From Bacillota bacterium (lineage in GTDB: Bacteria; Bacillota; Clostridia; Acetivibrionales; DTU013): 64,000 bases of DNA. The translations under genes and the position numbers were made by a program. Shown here one piece after another: positions 18,614 through 27,331 of the stretch (positions are counted from its first letter, which is position 1; each line of letters opens with the position of its first letter). The notes under the pieces were generated by a model. It made no database searches and was not told the origin of the DNA. It worked only from the letters and a program-made list of their open reading frames with translations. The stretch covers positions 1-64,000 of the forward strand of contig JAFABI010000012.1 of assembly GCA_023426125.1 (NCBI GenBank), read 5' to 3'.

Positions 18614-19477
18614 CTAGCCGTCAATTTTTACGCTCTTTCCGTATATGTCGATTCCCCACGCTTCACGCTTCCTGAACCTGTTCTCAAATGTATTTTCTAT
18701 TTTCCCGTTCTCCTCCAGGCTGCATACACAGGTTCTGTTGCAAAGTGCCGCCAGTCTGTCGGGCTTTGCCCCGGATGTAAGCCTGTTTGCCCTGGCGCCG
18801 TTTTTGCATTTTTGACACAGGGAATAATCAATCTCAGCTACCTGCATCGCCTTCCCGCAGATTTGGACATTTTTGAGTTTTTTGGTGTCTATTGCCCGAA
18901 GAGGACATACCTCTGCGCATTTCCCGCAGCCATCGCAGATTTTACCTTCAAGTATGGGGTCCGCCTCGATGGCGGCATCGGTTATGATCATCTGAAACCG
19001 CTGTCTCGGGCCATATTTTTCTGTTAAAACCTCTCCGTTCATGCCAATTTCACCTAAACCGCAGGCGATTGCAGCATATGCAAAATCAGGCGCAACATTT
19101 GGCGCAGGCTTTCCGCTGTCAACAGGCACCCCTGTACCATAGGTTTCCTCCGGATTCGGGTAAACAGGTACTGCCTCCCAGCCATTGTCTTCAATAAATC
19201 TGACTACATCGTAGCAAGCTTGTGCAACAAACTCATCATCCAGCCATCTGTATCCGAATAAATCGTAATCGCCAAAATTGCTGCCCTCTTCGGTTCCTCT
19301 CAGCGTACCTCTTGTAATCCGTCTTCCCAGCAAAATGACAGTATTTCCTTCAGGAAAAATGCTAAACGGATTATACCGCAGGTCCTGTCCAAAGAATCTG
19401 TCTTTTGAAGCAAAACCGATAAGGTCTGCTCCGTTCTTCCATGCAAAGTCCTTGACCTGTTGCTTAAACTCCAGCAT
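18614..19477 (-). CDS. QueG-like 4Fe-4S ferredoxin-domain protein B
   Basis: 287 residues from ATG with GGAGGGG upstream. It is a shorter paralogue of protein A: LIGFASKDRF, ITRGTLRGTEEGSN, ACGLGEIGMNGEV, then the cluster motif CDGCGKCAEVCP near residue 180, a second cysteine group CQKCKNGA and a CNRTCVCSLEENG tail like that of A. Its stop codon is formed by the CTAG edge of the 106-bp repeat, so the repeat may have trimmed or replaced the native end. The gene begins 75 bp after the solute-binding protein gene, in the same direction, so joint expression is likely. It should be a cytosolic redox protein; substrate unknown. Confidence 0.75.
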   Translation of the reverse strand: MLEFKQQVKDFAWKNGADLIGFASKDRFFGQDLRYNPFSIFPEGNTVILLGRRITRGTLRGTEEGSNFGDYDLFGYRWLDDEFVAQACYDVVRFIEDNGWEAVPVYPNPEETYGTGVPVDSGKPAPNVAPDFAYAAIACGLGEIGMNGEVLTEKYGPRQRFQMIITDAAIEADPILEGKICDGCGKCAEVCPLRAIDTKKLKNVQICGKAMQVAEIDYSLCQKCKNGARANRLTSGAKPDRLAALCNRTCVCSLEENGKIENTFENRFRKREAWGIDIYGKSVKIDG

Positions 19478-19552
19478 ACGATTGTTACCCCTCCGTTACA
19501 AAATACAATGATTGACGAATACTCCTTTGTTGATTCTCTTTATCAATTCCTT

Positions 19553-21067
19553 TTACTTTTTTGTATACCATTCATTCATGGCATCAATAGCTTCTTTCCC
19601 GCCTTTTGCGTTAAACTCCTGTACGTACCTGTCAAAATCGTCCAGTGATGCGGCGCCCATAGCAACCTTGGTGGTATACTCATCAACATGCTTTTTGAGA
19701 TCAGCATACTTCCCGTCATATTTTTCAATCGGTGGCGCAACCAGTGTAGGCTCGGTTATAATTGCGCCTTTGCTGAATTCGGCCTGACGGTTGTATTCCG
19801 GATCAAATCCTTTGAGCTTGAGTCTTCTTGGGAAGCTATCCGCTCTTACAATCGTCTGATAACAGATTTTCCAGGTTACATTCGTCTGTTCTTCCAGGGT
19901 CTGGACGATTTTACCGTTCTCCACCTTGTAATCTACGCCTTCAATGCCGTAATCCTGAACTAATCCTGCCTTTTCAGATCCCATATAGTTTACGAATTGG
20001 GCTGCAGCCTCTTTATTCTTTGCTTTTGCAGGTATGCATGTCAATATACCGTATAATGTGGTCTGTATGGAACCCTTCATGCCATTCTTTCCTTCAGGAT
20101 AAGGGATATGGTCCAGTTTGGCCTGGGGAAATTTATCGGCCAGTTTTGTTTTATTTATGGCAATCCCTATCCAGTCGCTCATCATTGCGAAAGCTCTACC
20201 TTCCAGCAATTTCTGGGAATTGTCCTTAACCAGTGCAAATTCCCGGTCGATAAGACCTTGATCATACATACCCTTTACAAATGCAAGATACTCCTTGAAC
20301 TCAGGCTGGATATAGGAGAATTCAAGCTTTCCGTTTTTGACGACAGTCCTTCCCGCCACTCCGAAAGCACCCATGACAGGCTGCAATAAAACATCGCTGG
20401 ACTCGATGGGTATCATATTCTTTTTTTCTTTGACCGTCTTCATCAAGGCTACATATTCATCAAGGGTTTTTGGATCCTTAAGTCCCAGTTCATCCATTAT
20501 GTCTCTTCTGACAACAGTTCCGCTGCTGGCTACTTCCAACGCGCCCTCGCCAAGCATCGCAAATGCAATACTTTCCCCATTGCTCTTTACAGCATCCTGA
20601 ATATCCTGCGGCGTAATGCTCAGATAGTTCGGACAGTATTTTGATATAAGCTCGTCCAGCGGCGCTATAGCACCCTGGGCAGCATACTTGAATGCATTGT
20701 CTTTGGTAAGGGTGATAAGGTCAGGGACATCGCCGCTTGAAAAAGCCATTGCGATCTTCGTATCCGCGTCTGACTTGGGGAGCATCTCCCACTGGACATT
20801 GATTCCGGTATTTTCGTTATGCGCCTTGGAAATCCTGTTGTTGTTCAGATCTTCACCATTTTTTGTTATAAGATCCACACTGTTATGATAACCATGAAGA
20901 TACCTGATTGCCGGTTTTGCATCCGGTGTTTTTTGTGCCGAAGTCTCATTTGTCGTTTGTGTACCTGTAGAAGAAGCTTGCGTCCCTTCGTTTTTTGTAC
21001 AGCCGGCCATCAGGCTCAACGCCATAACAGCTGCCAACGCCGTTGATACAATCCTTTTCAATGCCAT
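19553..21067 (-). CDS. Lpl-type extracellular solute-binding lipoprotein of a sugar ABC importer
   Basis: 504 residues with a lipoprotein signal (KRIVSTALAAVMALSLMAGC, lipidation Cys 23) and a Ser/Thr-rich spacer TGTQTTNETSAQ. The mature part has the family features MLPKSDADTKIAMAFSSG and GVDYKVENG. Binding proteins of this length work with LplB/LplC-type permeases on oligosaccharides or polymer fragments, with a shared ATPase encoded elsewhere. The two permease genes lie just upstream, separated by a 413-bp gap full of hairpins. An AAAGGAGG site precedes the ATG. Confidence 0.9.
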   Translation of the reverse strand: MALKRIVSTALAAVMALSLMAGCTKNEGTQASSTGTQTTNETSAQKTPDAKPAIRYLHGYHNSVDLITKNGEDLNNNRISKAHNENTGINVQWEMLPKSDADTKIAMAFSSGDVPDLITLTKDNAFKYAAQGAIAPLDELISKYCPNYLSITPQDIQDAVKSNGESIAFAMLGEGALEVASSGTVVRRDIMDELGLKDPKTLDEYVALMKTVKEKKNMIPIESSDVLLQPVMGAFGVAGRTVVKNGKLEFSYIQPEFKEYLAFVKGMYDQGLIDREFALVKDNSQKLLEGRAFAMMSDWIGIAINKTKLADKFPQAKLDHIPYPEGKNGMKGSIQTTLYGILTCIPAKAKNKEAAAQFVNYMGSEKAGLVQDYGIEGVDYKVENGKIVQTLEEQTNVTWKICYQTIVRADSFPRRLKLKGFDPEYNRQAEFSKGAIITEPTLVAPPIEKYDGKYADLKKHVDEYTTKVAMGAASLDDFDRYVQEFNAKGGKEAIDAMNEWYTKK

Positions 21068-21106
21068 CGTTAAATCCTCCTTTAAAATAACTTTATTCTA
21101 TTTCCA

Positions 21107-21156
21107 ATGGGGGCATGCCCCCATACCTCCTCGCTATGGGCGAAATGTATTCGCCC
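21107..21156 (-). other. Palindrome and hairpin in the leader of the binding-protein gene
   Basis: An 18-bp perfect palindrome ATGGGGGCATGCCCCCAT (21107-21124) lies about 40 bp upstream of the binding-protein start, followed by a 7-bp hairpin GGGCGAA/TTCGCCC (21138-21156). In polycistronic importers, stems before the binding-protein gene often stabilise the downstream mRNA, which makes more binding protein than permease; that role here is inference. Confidence 0.55.
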
Positions 21157-21173
21157 TGCGCTACACTTCGTGC

Positions 21174-21386
21174 GCCACGCCTAAACGTGGCGTTTGAACA
21201 ACGTCAGTTGGCTGGTCGCAGGCAAGGCCTGCTGCTCGCCCATGCATCCTGGGGGGTTGCATCCCACCACTTATACTACAGCGTAAACTTCATTGATTTA
21301 ATTTGGATGTTTTCGCTGTAGTACATGACAGCTTTTTCAATCGGTAACCCCTACCTAAGAGGAGGGGGACTGTGACGTTGTTCAAA
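21174..21386. mobile_element. Candidate MITE-like element with 14-bp inverted ends
   Basis: TTTGAACAACGTCA (21193-21206) is repeated in perfect inverse at 21373-21386. Inside are hairpins GCAGGC/GCCTGC (21218-21232) and ACTACAGCG/CGCTGTAGT (about 21275-21319), and GCCACG/CGTGGC (21174-21191) flanks the left end. No protein is encoded. Together with the palindromes at 21107-21156 it fills the 413-bp gap 21068-21480 between the permease and binding-protein genes. IS200/605-like remnants or a structured RNA are alternatives. Confidence 0.55.
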
Positions 21387-21480
21387 AGCAATATAACTTC
21401 TGCTGCCTGTATTTCAAGGTGTGAGTTCTACCTACACCAAGAAAAGACTTAAATTCTGAAGTCAATTTGCTGCTTACTCT

Positions 21481-22350
21481 TTATTCCTTTACCGCGCCGA
21501 TCATTACTCCCTTGACGAAATGCTTCTGCACGAAGGGGTATACAAACAATATCGGCACCATGGCAGCAATGATTGTTGCCGCCCTGATTGACTCCGGAAC
21601 AACATGCGTAGCCGCTTCCCAATCGATATTAATATCAGCGCCCTGCAGATTTAAAACGAGATTCCTCAGATAGAGCTGCAGGGGCATGAGAGAAGTTTTT
21701 GAGGTAAACAGCAACGCTGAAAAAAAGCTGTTCCAGTATCCTACGGCATAAAAAAGTCCTATTGTGGCAATGGCTGCTTTGGATAACGGAAGTATGATCT
21801 TAAACAGGATTCTCAGATTTGAAGCTCCGTCGATTCTTGCCGATTCTTCCAAAGAGGGAGAAATACTATCAAAGAAATTTCTCATAAGGATCATGTTGAA
21901 AGGTGAAATCGCCGCCGGAAGAATCAGCACCCATAAATTGTCATACAAGCCCATCTGTTTGTACAAAAGATAGGTAGGAATCATGCCTCCTCCAAAAAAC
22001 ATTGTGATGATGTACATCAAAGAAATCAACGAATGAAAGGGCATATCCTTTTTGGTCAGGGGGTATGCTGCAAATACCGTCATCATAATACTTATAAAAG
22101 TTCCCACAACAGTAATAAAAACGGAGTTCCCGAAAGCTACCAGAAATTGATTGTTATTCAGCACATACTGGTAGGAATAAAAGTTAAACCCTACCGGCCA
22201 CAGAATTACCTCCTTTGTCATTACCGCTACATCCGTACTGAAGGATTTGGAAATGATGTGCATAAAAGGTAAAAACGCGCATAACGAAACCACTGCTAAT
22301 AAAGTAAGATTGAATAGGTTAAAAATTCTTTCTCCTTTTGTCTGCTTCAT
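21481..22350 (-). CDS. Carbohydrate ABC importer permease (LplC/MalG type)
   Basis: 289 residues from ATG 22348-22350, chosen because GGGAGGATAT precedes it directly; a longer frame begins at 22383 but overlaps the previous gene without a ribosome site. Six hydrophobic segments are visible, with the EAA loop SLEESARIDGASNLRILFKIILPL near residue 190, broken here for length. This loop docks the shared ATPase. It begins 10 bp after the LplB-like gene. Substrate is probably an oligosaccharide, from the family. Confidence 0.9.
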   Translation of the reverse strand: MKQTKGERIFNLFNLTLLAVVSLCAFLPFMHIISKSFSTDVAVMTKEVILWPVGFNFYSYQYVLNNNQFLVAFGNSVFITVVGTFISIMMTVFAAYPLTKKDMPFHSLISLMYIITMFFGGGMIPTYLLYKQMGLYDNLWVLILPAAISPFNMILMRNFFDSISPSLEESARIDGASNLRILFKIILPLSKAAIATIGLFYAVGYWNSFFSALLFTSKTSLMPLQLYLRNLVLNLQGADINIDWEAATHVVPESIRAATIIAAMVPILFVYPFVQKHFVKGVMIGAVKE

Positions 22351-22360
22351 ATATCCTCCC

Positions 22361-23320
22361 TCAGTACATTCCTGTCCCGCCAAGCCGCTTTACGATAGTA
22401 TTTGAGACCAACAACAGTGTACAATTGACTACGGATTTGAACAAACCGGCCGCACTGGTCAAGCCGAATTGAAGAGTTACAAAGGACTGCCTGTAAACAT
22501 AGGTGTCAATTACATCCGTGACATCATAAACCGGTGCGCTGTACATCATCAGAACCTGCTCCAGGTTTCCTTCCATAATGCTGCCAAGCCGCATAATAAG
22601 CAAAACAATGATTGTTGATCTGATGGATGGTATTGTAACACTCAATGTCTGCCTGAATCGGCCTGCACCGTCAATTGCAGACGCTTGATACAAGTTCTGG
22701 TCTATCGATGTTATAGAAGCGAGATATATAATCGATCCCCAGCCGGCCTCCTTCCATATATTGCTGGCTACCAATATACTCCGGATATATTTGGGGTCAG
22801 CCATAAAAAAAACAGAATCAATTCCCAGAAGCTGCAGAAAACTGTTTACAATGCCCGTACTTGGCGAAAGAAGGTCGATGAATATACCTGAAATAACTAC
22901 CCATGAGAAAAAGTGAGGTATGTATGTAACCGTCTGGACGGTTCTCTTGAAAAGCTGCTGCCGGACCTCATTCAGTAATAAGGCAAGCAGGATAGGAACA
23001 GGAAACCCCCAAAACAAATGGTAAAAGCTTAAAATAAGCGTATTTCTTAAGGCAATCGGGAAATCCGACGTGTTAAAAAGCGTCCTGAAATTGCCAAAAC
23101 CGATCCAGTCACTGCCCAGGATGCCTTTCATTACATTGAAATCCTTAAAGGATATAATTAAACCATACATCGGCAGGTATTTGAAAATAATTAAAAAGAT
23201 TATTCCCGGCAGTGCAATCAGATAAAGGTTTCCATAGGATTTTATTCTCTTGTGCAAGGGGCTCTTAAAAGGCAGGGCTTTTTCACCGGCTCTTTTTTCT
23301 TTTTTTAAAGCTGCATCCAT
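22361..23320 (-). CDS. Carbohydrate ABC importer permease (LplB type)
   Basis: 319 residues with a basic cytosolic start (ALKKEKRAGEKALPF) and about six membrane segments, the first around residues 33-55 (YLIALPGIIFLIIF). The characteristic ATPase-docking loop includes YQASAIDGAGRFRQ. This first-permease type pairs with the LplC-like protein encoded next (10-bp gap). It comes 197 bp after the sensor kinase gene in the same direction; the gap shows no terminator and may carry the importer promoter. A role in uptake of oligosaccharides is from family knowledge. Confidence 0.9.
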   Translation of the reverse strand: MDAALKKEKRAGEKALPFKSPLHKRIKSYGNLYLIALPGIIFLIIFKYLPMYGLIISFKDFNVMKGILGSDWIGFGNFRTLFNTSDFPIALRNTLILSFYHLFWGFPVPILLALLLNEVRQQLFKRTVQTVTYIPHFFSWVVISGIFIDLLSPSTGIVNSFLQLLGIDSVFFMADPKYIRSILVASNIWKEAGWGSIIYLASITSIDQNLYQASAIDGAGRFRQTLSVTIPSIRSTIIVLLIMRLGSIMEGNLEQVLMMYSAPVYDVTDVIDTYVYRQSFVTLQFGLTSAAGLFKSVVNCTLLLVSNTIVKRLGGTGMY

Positions 23321-23517
23321 ATAGGCAACTTCCTTCCATGTGTCATTCTCTATTCCCGCCCGACCTGTAAAAACCGTAAACTCAATTACAACTACAATGA
23401 TAATATGGCACGCCGTTTTTTTCTACCCTGTAAATCTATAAAAAACAGTAGGATATATAACAGGTATTTTCCGTCTGAAACAGACAAATCCGCAATAAAC
23501 AAAACGCTCCGCCTAAA

Positions 23518-25287
23518 TCATGTTAAAGGCATACTGATTTTAAATACGGTCCAGCCCGCTTCATCCAGATAACAGTCCAATCCCCACCGGTCGCCGAAGT
23601 AAAGCTTCAGCCTCTCGTCAACATTCTTCAGGCCATATCCCTTTTCTATGATTCCATCGGCCCCTGAAATAATTGGCTTTGATCTATCCGGTTTAAGCAT
23701 GCCGGCACTGTCCGACACCAGTATTTGAGCATAGTCCTCCAGTCTGGCGGTTTTGATTATAATTTCTCCGGTCTGCTCTTCTGTTTCCAGTATTCCATGA
23801 ACGATCGCGTTTTCAACAAGGGGCTGAAGTGAGAGCTTTGTTATTTTAATCTCCATAATGCTTTCATCCAGCTCAAAAGTAAATTTTATCGTATCGCCCA
23901 GCCTGTATTTTTGCAGGCTGATATACAGACCGATATGCTCAAGCTCTTCTCGCAGGCTGATAATGTCCTTCCCCTTGCTCAAACTTATATTATAAAATTT
24001 ACCTAGATTTGTTGCTATTTCACTGATTTCGGGCTCTTTTGCCCTTATTGCCATCCAGTTGATCTGGTCAAGTACATTGTATAGAAAGTGTGGATTTATC
24101 TGTGCTTGAAGCAGCTTTAATCTTGCTTCCTTTTTCTCAAGCTGTGCCTTGTAATTTTCAATGAAAAGCTTGCGAAGCCTATCCACCATCAGATCGAAGC
24201 TCTGATTCAGCATTCCGATTTCATCCTTCGAAGCGTAGGCAATACTCTCATTTCCCTTACCTTTCAGTTCCGACTGGATTTCCTTCATCCGATTGGACAG
24301 GCCTGTAATATTTGCGGTCATCCTGTCGGAAATAACGGCCGCACAGGTTAAAAAAAGGATAAAAAGAAAGAGGATGATGAGGATTGTAAACAGCCTGACT
24401 TTTGTAATACCTCCCGAGAGTTCGAGGGAAGGCAGGGCATAGATAAGCGACCATTCGTCATTTTCAAAGCTTTCCCTGAATATTGTATATTTGTTTCCGC
24501 CTATCCGTTTCTCTGTAATTTCATTGACTCCCGTATCCAGAACGCTATCCTTCCATTCAAAGCCTCCGCTTCCGAAGCTGGTGACAAGCTGCCCGTCCTT
24601 ACCTGCAACGCCCCACATTCCCTTGCCTTCTATCCCTATCGCACCGATGGTTTCCGATAGTGTACCCTCAAGGATATCTATCCTTAGTGCGCCTACGGTT
24701 TTATATACATTATTCAAGTCCACAATAAACACGACGTACGAAAAAATTCTGTTGGGGATTTCATTTATATCTCTGATTTCATATACCCCCCACCAGCCGT
24801 TAATCTTCTTTTGCTCCATAATCGCCTTAACTGCAGGGTCATTTTCAATCTCCGAATATGGAAAAACCTTATACCTTTCCCCCGCGTAATATTTCCAGTC
24901 GGGTATATAAAGCTTGACTCCATATACATGCTGGTTCAGGCTTATTTGATATAATGCGCCGTAAATATACTCATATTCCTTAAGGTCATCGTAATTCATA
25001 TTGTTTTTGCGGGCAAGCATCGATTGAATATTGCTGTTCAGATAGAACACATTCCCCAGACTCTCAATCTCCTTCAGCATTGAGCCCGTATGCATCGCGC
25101 TCTTCTTAAGGCTATTTGCAATCATATCCTCTGTCTGCTTTTTCACAAGTCCTGACGAATAGCCGTAAAAAATCATTGAGGTTATCAACAGAGGAATAAT
25201 AAGCAGCAAAATATAAACCAGTAAAATCTTATTTCTAAACCGGATATCAAGAAAGCTTTTTTTAAGATTCAAAACAATCCCCGTCAT
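23518..25287 (-). CDS. YesM-type sensor histidine kinase
   Basis: 589 residues. Membrane segment at about 21-41, an extracellular sensory region to about 290, a second membrane segment (FTILIILFLFILFL), HAMP linker, then the His_kinase family phosphoacceptor block with PHFLYN around residue 400 and a C-terminal HATPase with EXXXQPLVENAIVHG and GYGLKNV. This family works with AraC-type response regulators and controls adjacent sugar importers. The partner regulator gene lies directly upstream, the importer genes directly downstream. A long-hairpin element sits between the regulator and kinase genes. Likely senses an extracellular sugar or a binding protein. Confidence 0.9.
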   Translation of the reverse strand: MTGIVLNLKKSFLDIRFRNKILLVYILLLIIPLLITSMIFYGYSSGLVKKQTEDMIANSLKKSAMHTGSMLKEIESLGNVFYLNSNIQSMLARKNNMNYDDLKEYEYIYGALYQISLNQHVYGVKLYIPDWKYYAGERYKVFPYSEIENDPAVKAIMEQKKINGWWGVYEIRDINEIPNRIFSYVVFIVDLNNVYKTVGALRIDILEGTLSETIGAIGIEGKGMWGVAGKDGQLVTSFGSGGFEWKDSVLDTGVNEITEKRIGGNKYTIFRESFENDEWSLIYALPSLELSGGITKVRLFTILIILFLFILFLTCAAVISDRMTANITGLSNRMKEIQSELKGKGNESIAYASKDEIGMLNQSFDLMVDRLRKLFIENYKAQLEKKEARLKLLQAQINPHFLYNVLDQINWMAIRAKEPEISEIATNLGKFYNISLSKGKDIISLREELEHIGLYISLQKYRLGDTIKFTFELDESIMEIKITKLSLQPLVENAIVHGILETEEQTGEIIIKTARLEDYAQILVSDSAGMLKPDRSKPIISGADGIIEKGYGLKNVDERLKLYFGDRWGLDCYLDEAGWTVFKISMPLT

Positions 25288-25326
25288 TTTATTTGCCTAT
25301 CCATTCTTTTCTCTAAGGCTCGGCTG

Positions 25327-25406
25327 AAAAATTACTTCCGCTTCTTTTATGGGGAATGGAGCGGTTAGTGGAGTTCCCCGTAAAAGATTAGCGGAAGTTA
25401 TTTTTT
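25327..25406. repeat. Long-hairpin element, copy 2 of 3, overlapping the regulator's stop codon
   Basis: Arms AATTACTTCCGCT and AGCGGAAGTTATT form the outer stem; CTTTTATGGGGAA and TTCCCCGTAAAAG pair inside, giving about 30 bp of stem. Read on the minus strand its order is the same as copy 3 on the plus strand (CGCTCCATT-CCC-TAAAAGAA-CGG shared). The T-rich right edge runs into the TAA (25405-25407) of the response-regulator gene. It could terminate or attenuate transcription between regulator and kinase. Confidence 0.8.
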
Positions 25407-27009
25407 AACGATGCCTAAATTGGGAAATCGTAAGACCGGTATACTTTTTGAACAGCTTGCCGAAATAGTCTACATCATGGTATCCGGTCCTTTCGGCTAT
25501 CTCATAGACCTTCAAAACAGGGTTTCCCAGAAGCTCTATTGCTTTTTCCATTCGAACCTCGGTCAGGTATTCATTAAAGGTCTTGCCGGTTTCTTTTTTA
25601 AATAGGATACATACATAATTCGACGTTATATAAAACTCTTTCGCCAGTGTATGAATGGTTATCTCGCTGGAATAACTTTCACATATATACTTCACCATCA
25701 TGGAAATGAGCTTTCCCGTGCTGTTTGCCCTAAATGTCCTAATCGTATCCGCCATTTCCGAGAATTCCTTCTTTACCCAGAGGCGGGTATCCTCCAGAGA
25801 CTTGCATTGTGATAAGGCTTCCCAGAGAAATGTACCGTTTTTGAGCCGGCTGTCGGGAATTTTCAACTCCAGATATTCCTTTTCTGCAAAAACAGCCAAC
25901 TCAATACATACATTTCTTACATACATCATACTCACTGCACCGGAATCCCTTATGACATTAAAAAGCTCATCAACTGCATTTTCAACATCCATTCTCCTGC
26001 CAAGGCGGACAGCCTCTATTATCCTTGTTTTCGTATCCGACATATCCGGTATTGCTTTTATATTTATTCTTTCAATATCATGAATATGAATAACGGCATC
26101 CTGTCCCAGAAAATACTTCTGTTCCAAAGCCCGCTTACTCTCAACGTAGGAGTAATGAAGCTCACACGGGGAACCGACTTCCTTTCCGATACCTACCGAC
26201 GGAAAAAAGCCGGTATGCGTAAAAATATTCTGCTGGATTTTTTTCGCCAGTTCCAGCGCTCCCTTATACCCCAGTCCGGTCTTTGACGATACCACAAGGA
26301 TCAACAGGAGGTCGTCCTCAATGAGAAATCTGCTGTTGAAGTCGCCGGCACTCTCCGACGGTATCCCGTCTAAAGCTGAAAGCAGTCCCATTTCCCGTGT
26401 TTCCTGGCTCCCACAGCTGAGACTTTCCGAAGCCGCCCCAATATCAAAAGCCATGACGGTAAATTTCATATTTTTGTTGAAAGGAAGCCCTAGAAATTTT
26501 ATCCTGTTTTCTATATACAAATTATCGGTGATCTTTTTTCTAAGCAATGTGGAAATGAATCTCTCCTTCAACAGCGGCATACTCTCATCAAGCTTCCGCT
26601 TCAGCCCCTCCAGATGATCCCTTTGTCTTTTTTCCTGCATGCACAATCCCGATATCTTCCGCAGTACCGTCTCAAGCTCTTCTCTCTTGATCGGTTTTAT
26701 AATATAGTCAATCGCATCGAGCCTGAAGGCTTCCTTAAGAAGCTGGAGATCCGAATGACCGCTGATGAAAGCAACCTTGACCTCCCGCTCCATCAGGCGG
26801 ACTCTCCTGACCAGTTCAATTCCATCCATCTGCGGCATGACGACATCTGTTATAAGGATATCTACCGGATGGGTCCGAATAAATTCGAGGGCTCTTTTCC
26901 CATTTGCAGCTTCACCTGAAACTTCGATTTCATAATTGCACCAGTCGATACAATCAACCAATCCTTTTCTGATTGTAAGATCATCCTCGACAATGAGAAG
27001 CTTTAGCAT
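25405..27009 (-). CDS. YesN-type response regulator with AraC DNA-binding domain
   Basis: 534 residues from ATG 27007-27009, with CCGGAGGTGG upstream; the GTG three codons earlier falls inside that site. Receiver domain 1-120 with phosphoacceptor Asp 55 in ILITDVVMPQMDG, a middle region of about 300 residues, and two C-terminal AraC helix-turn-helices (about 430-534) ending with DVDYFGKLFKKYTG. With the kinase downstream it should activate the Lpl-type importer genes in the same strand run. The end of the gene is built from the right edge of a long-hairpin element, so the last residues may have been altered by insertion. Confidence 0.9.
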   Translation of the reverse strand: MLKLLIVEDDLTIRKGLVDCIDWCNYEIEVSGEAANGKRALEFIRTHPVDILITDVVMPQMDGIELVRRVRLMEREVKVAFISGHSDLQLLKEAFRLDAIDYIIKPIKREELETVLRKISGLCMQEKRQRDHLEGLKRKLDESMPLLKERFISTLLRKKITDNLYIENRIKFLGLPFNKNMKFTVMAFDIGAASESLSCGSQETREMGLLSALDGIPSESAGDFNSRFLIEDDLLLILVVSSKTGLGYKGALELAKKIQQNIFTHTGFFPSVGIGKEVGSPCELHYSYVESKRALEQKYFLGQDAVIHIHDIERINIKAIPDMSDTKTRIIEAVRLGRRMDVENAVDELFNVIRDSGAVSMMYVRNVCIELAVFAEKEYLELKIPDSRLKNGTFLWEALSQCKSLEDTRLWVKKEFSEMADTIRTFRANSTGKLISMMVKYICESYSSEITIHTLAKEFYITSNYVCILFKKETGKTFNEYLTEVRMEKAIELLGNPVLKVYEIAERTGYHDVDYFGKLFKKYTGLTISQFRHR

Positions 27010-27331
27010 AACTTCCACCTCCGGAAAATACAGTTACCAATACCACGTTATTATGCATCCCAGGCGGGAGATATGCTCACCGCCTGAAAACCAGTTCGGT
27101 ACCCGCCACCTACAGAGGTGGTGGTCATTTTGGGGCCTCGTTATATCAGTTATGTCAACAGCGTAGAACTTTACCATTAAATTTTATCAGGGCTGGCCCT
27201 CTCGGGATGGTCCCTCTCTTACATTGATCCTGTGAAAAAATCAAGTATCTCCCGGGACATATGAATTTTTTCTTGCGGGAATTAAGCTCCGGCTTGCCGC
27301 ATTCAGGCGGCAATAGCCGGATAACGGGTTT
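27010..27331. other. Intergenic region with hairpins; no gene
   Basis: The 322 bp between the GntR stop and the response-regulator start holds a hairpin CCGCCACC/GGTGGTGG (27103-27124) and a stronger one CCGGCT-GCCGC/GCGGC-AGCCGG (27290-27321) right behind the GntR gene, which may end its transcript although the minus side has no T-run. Patches resemble the hairpin-rich DNA at 21107-21386 but do not align cleanly. No clear promoter was singled out. Confidence 0.4.
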
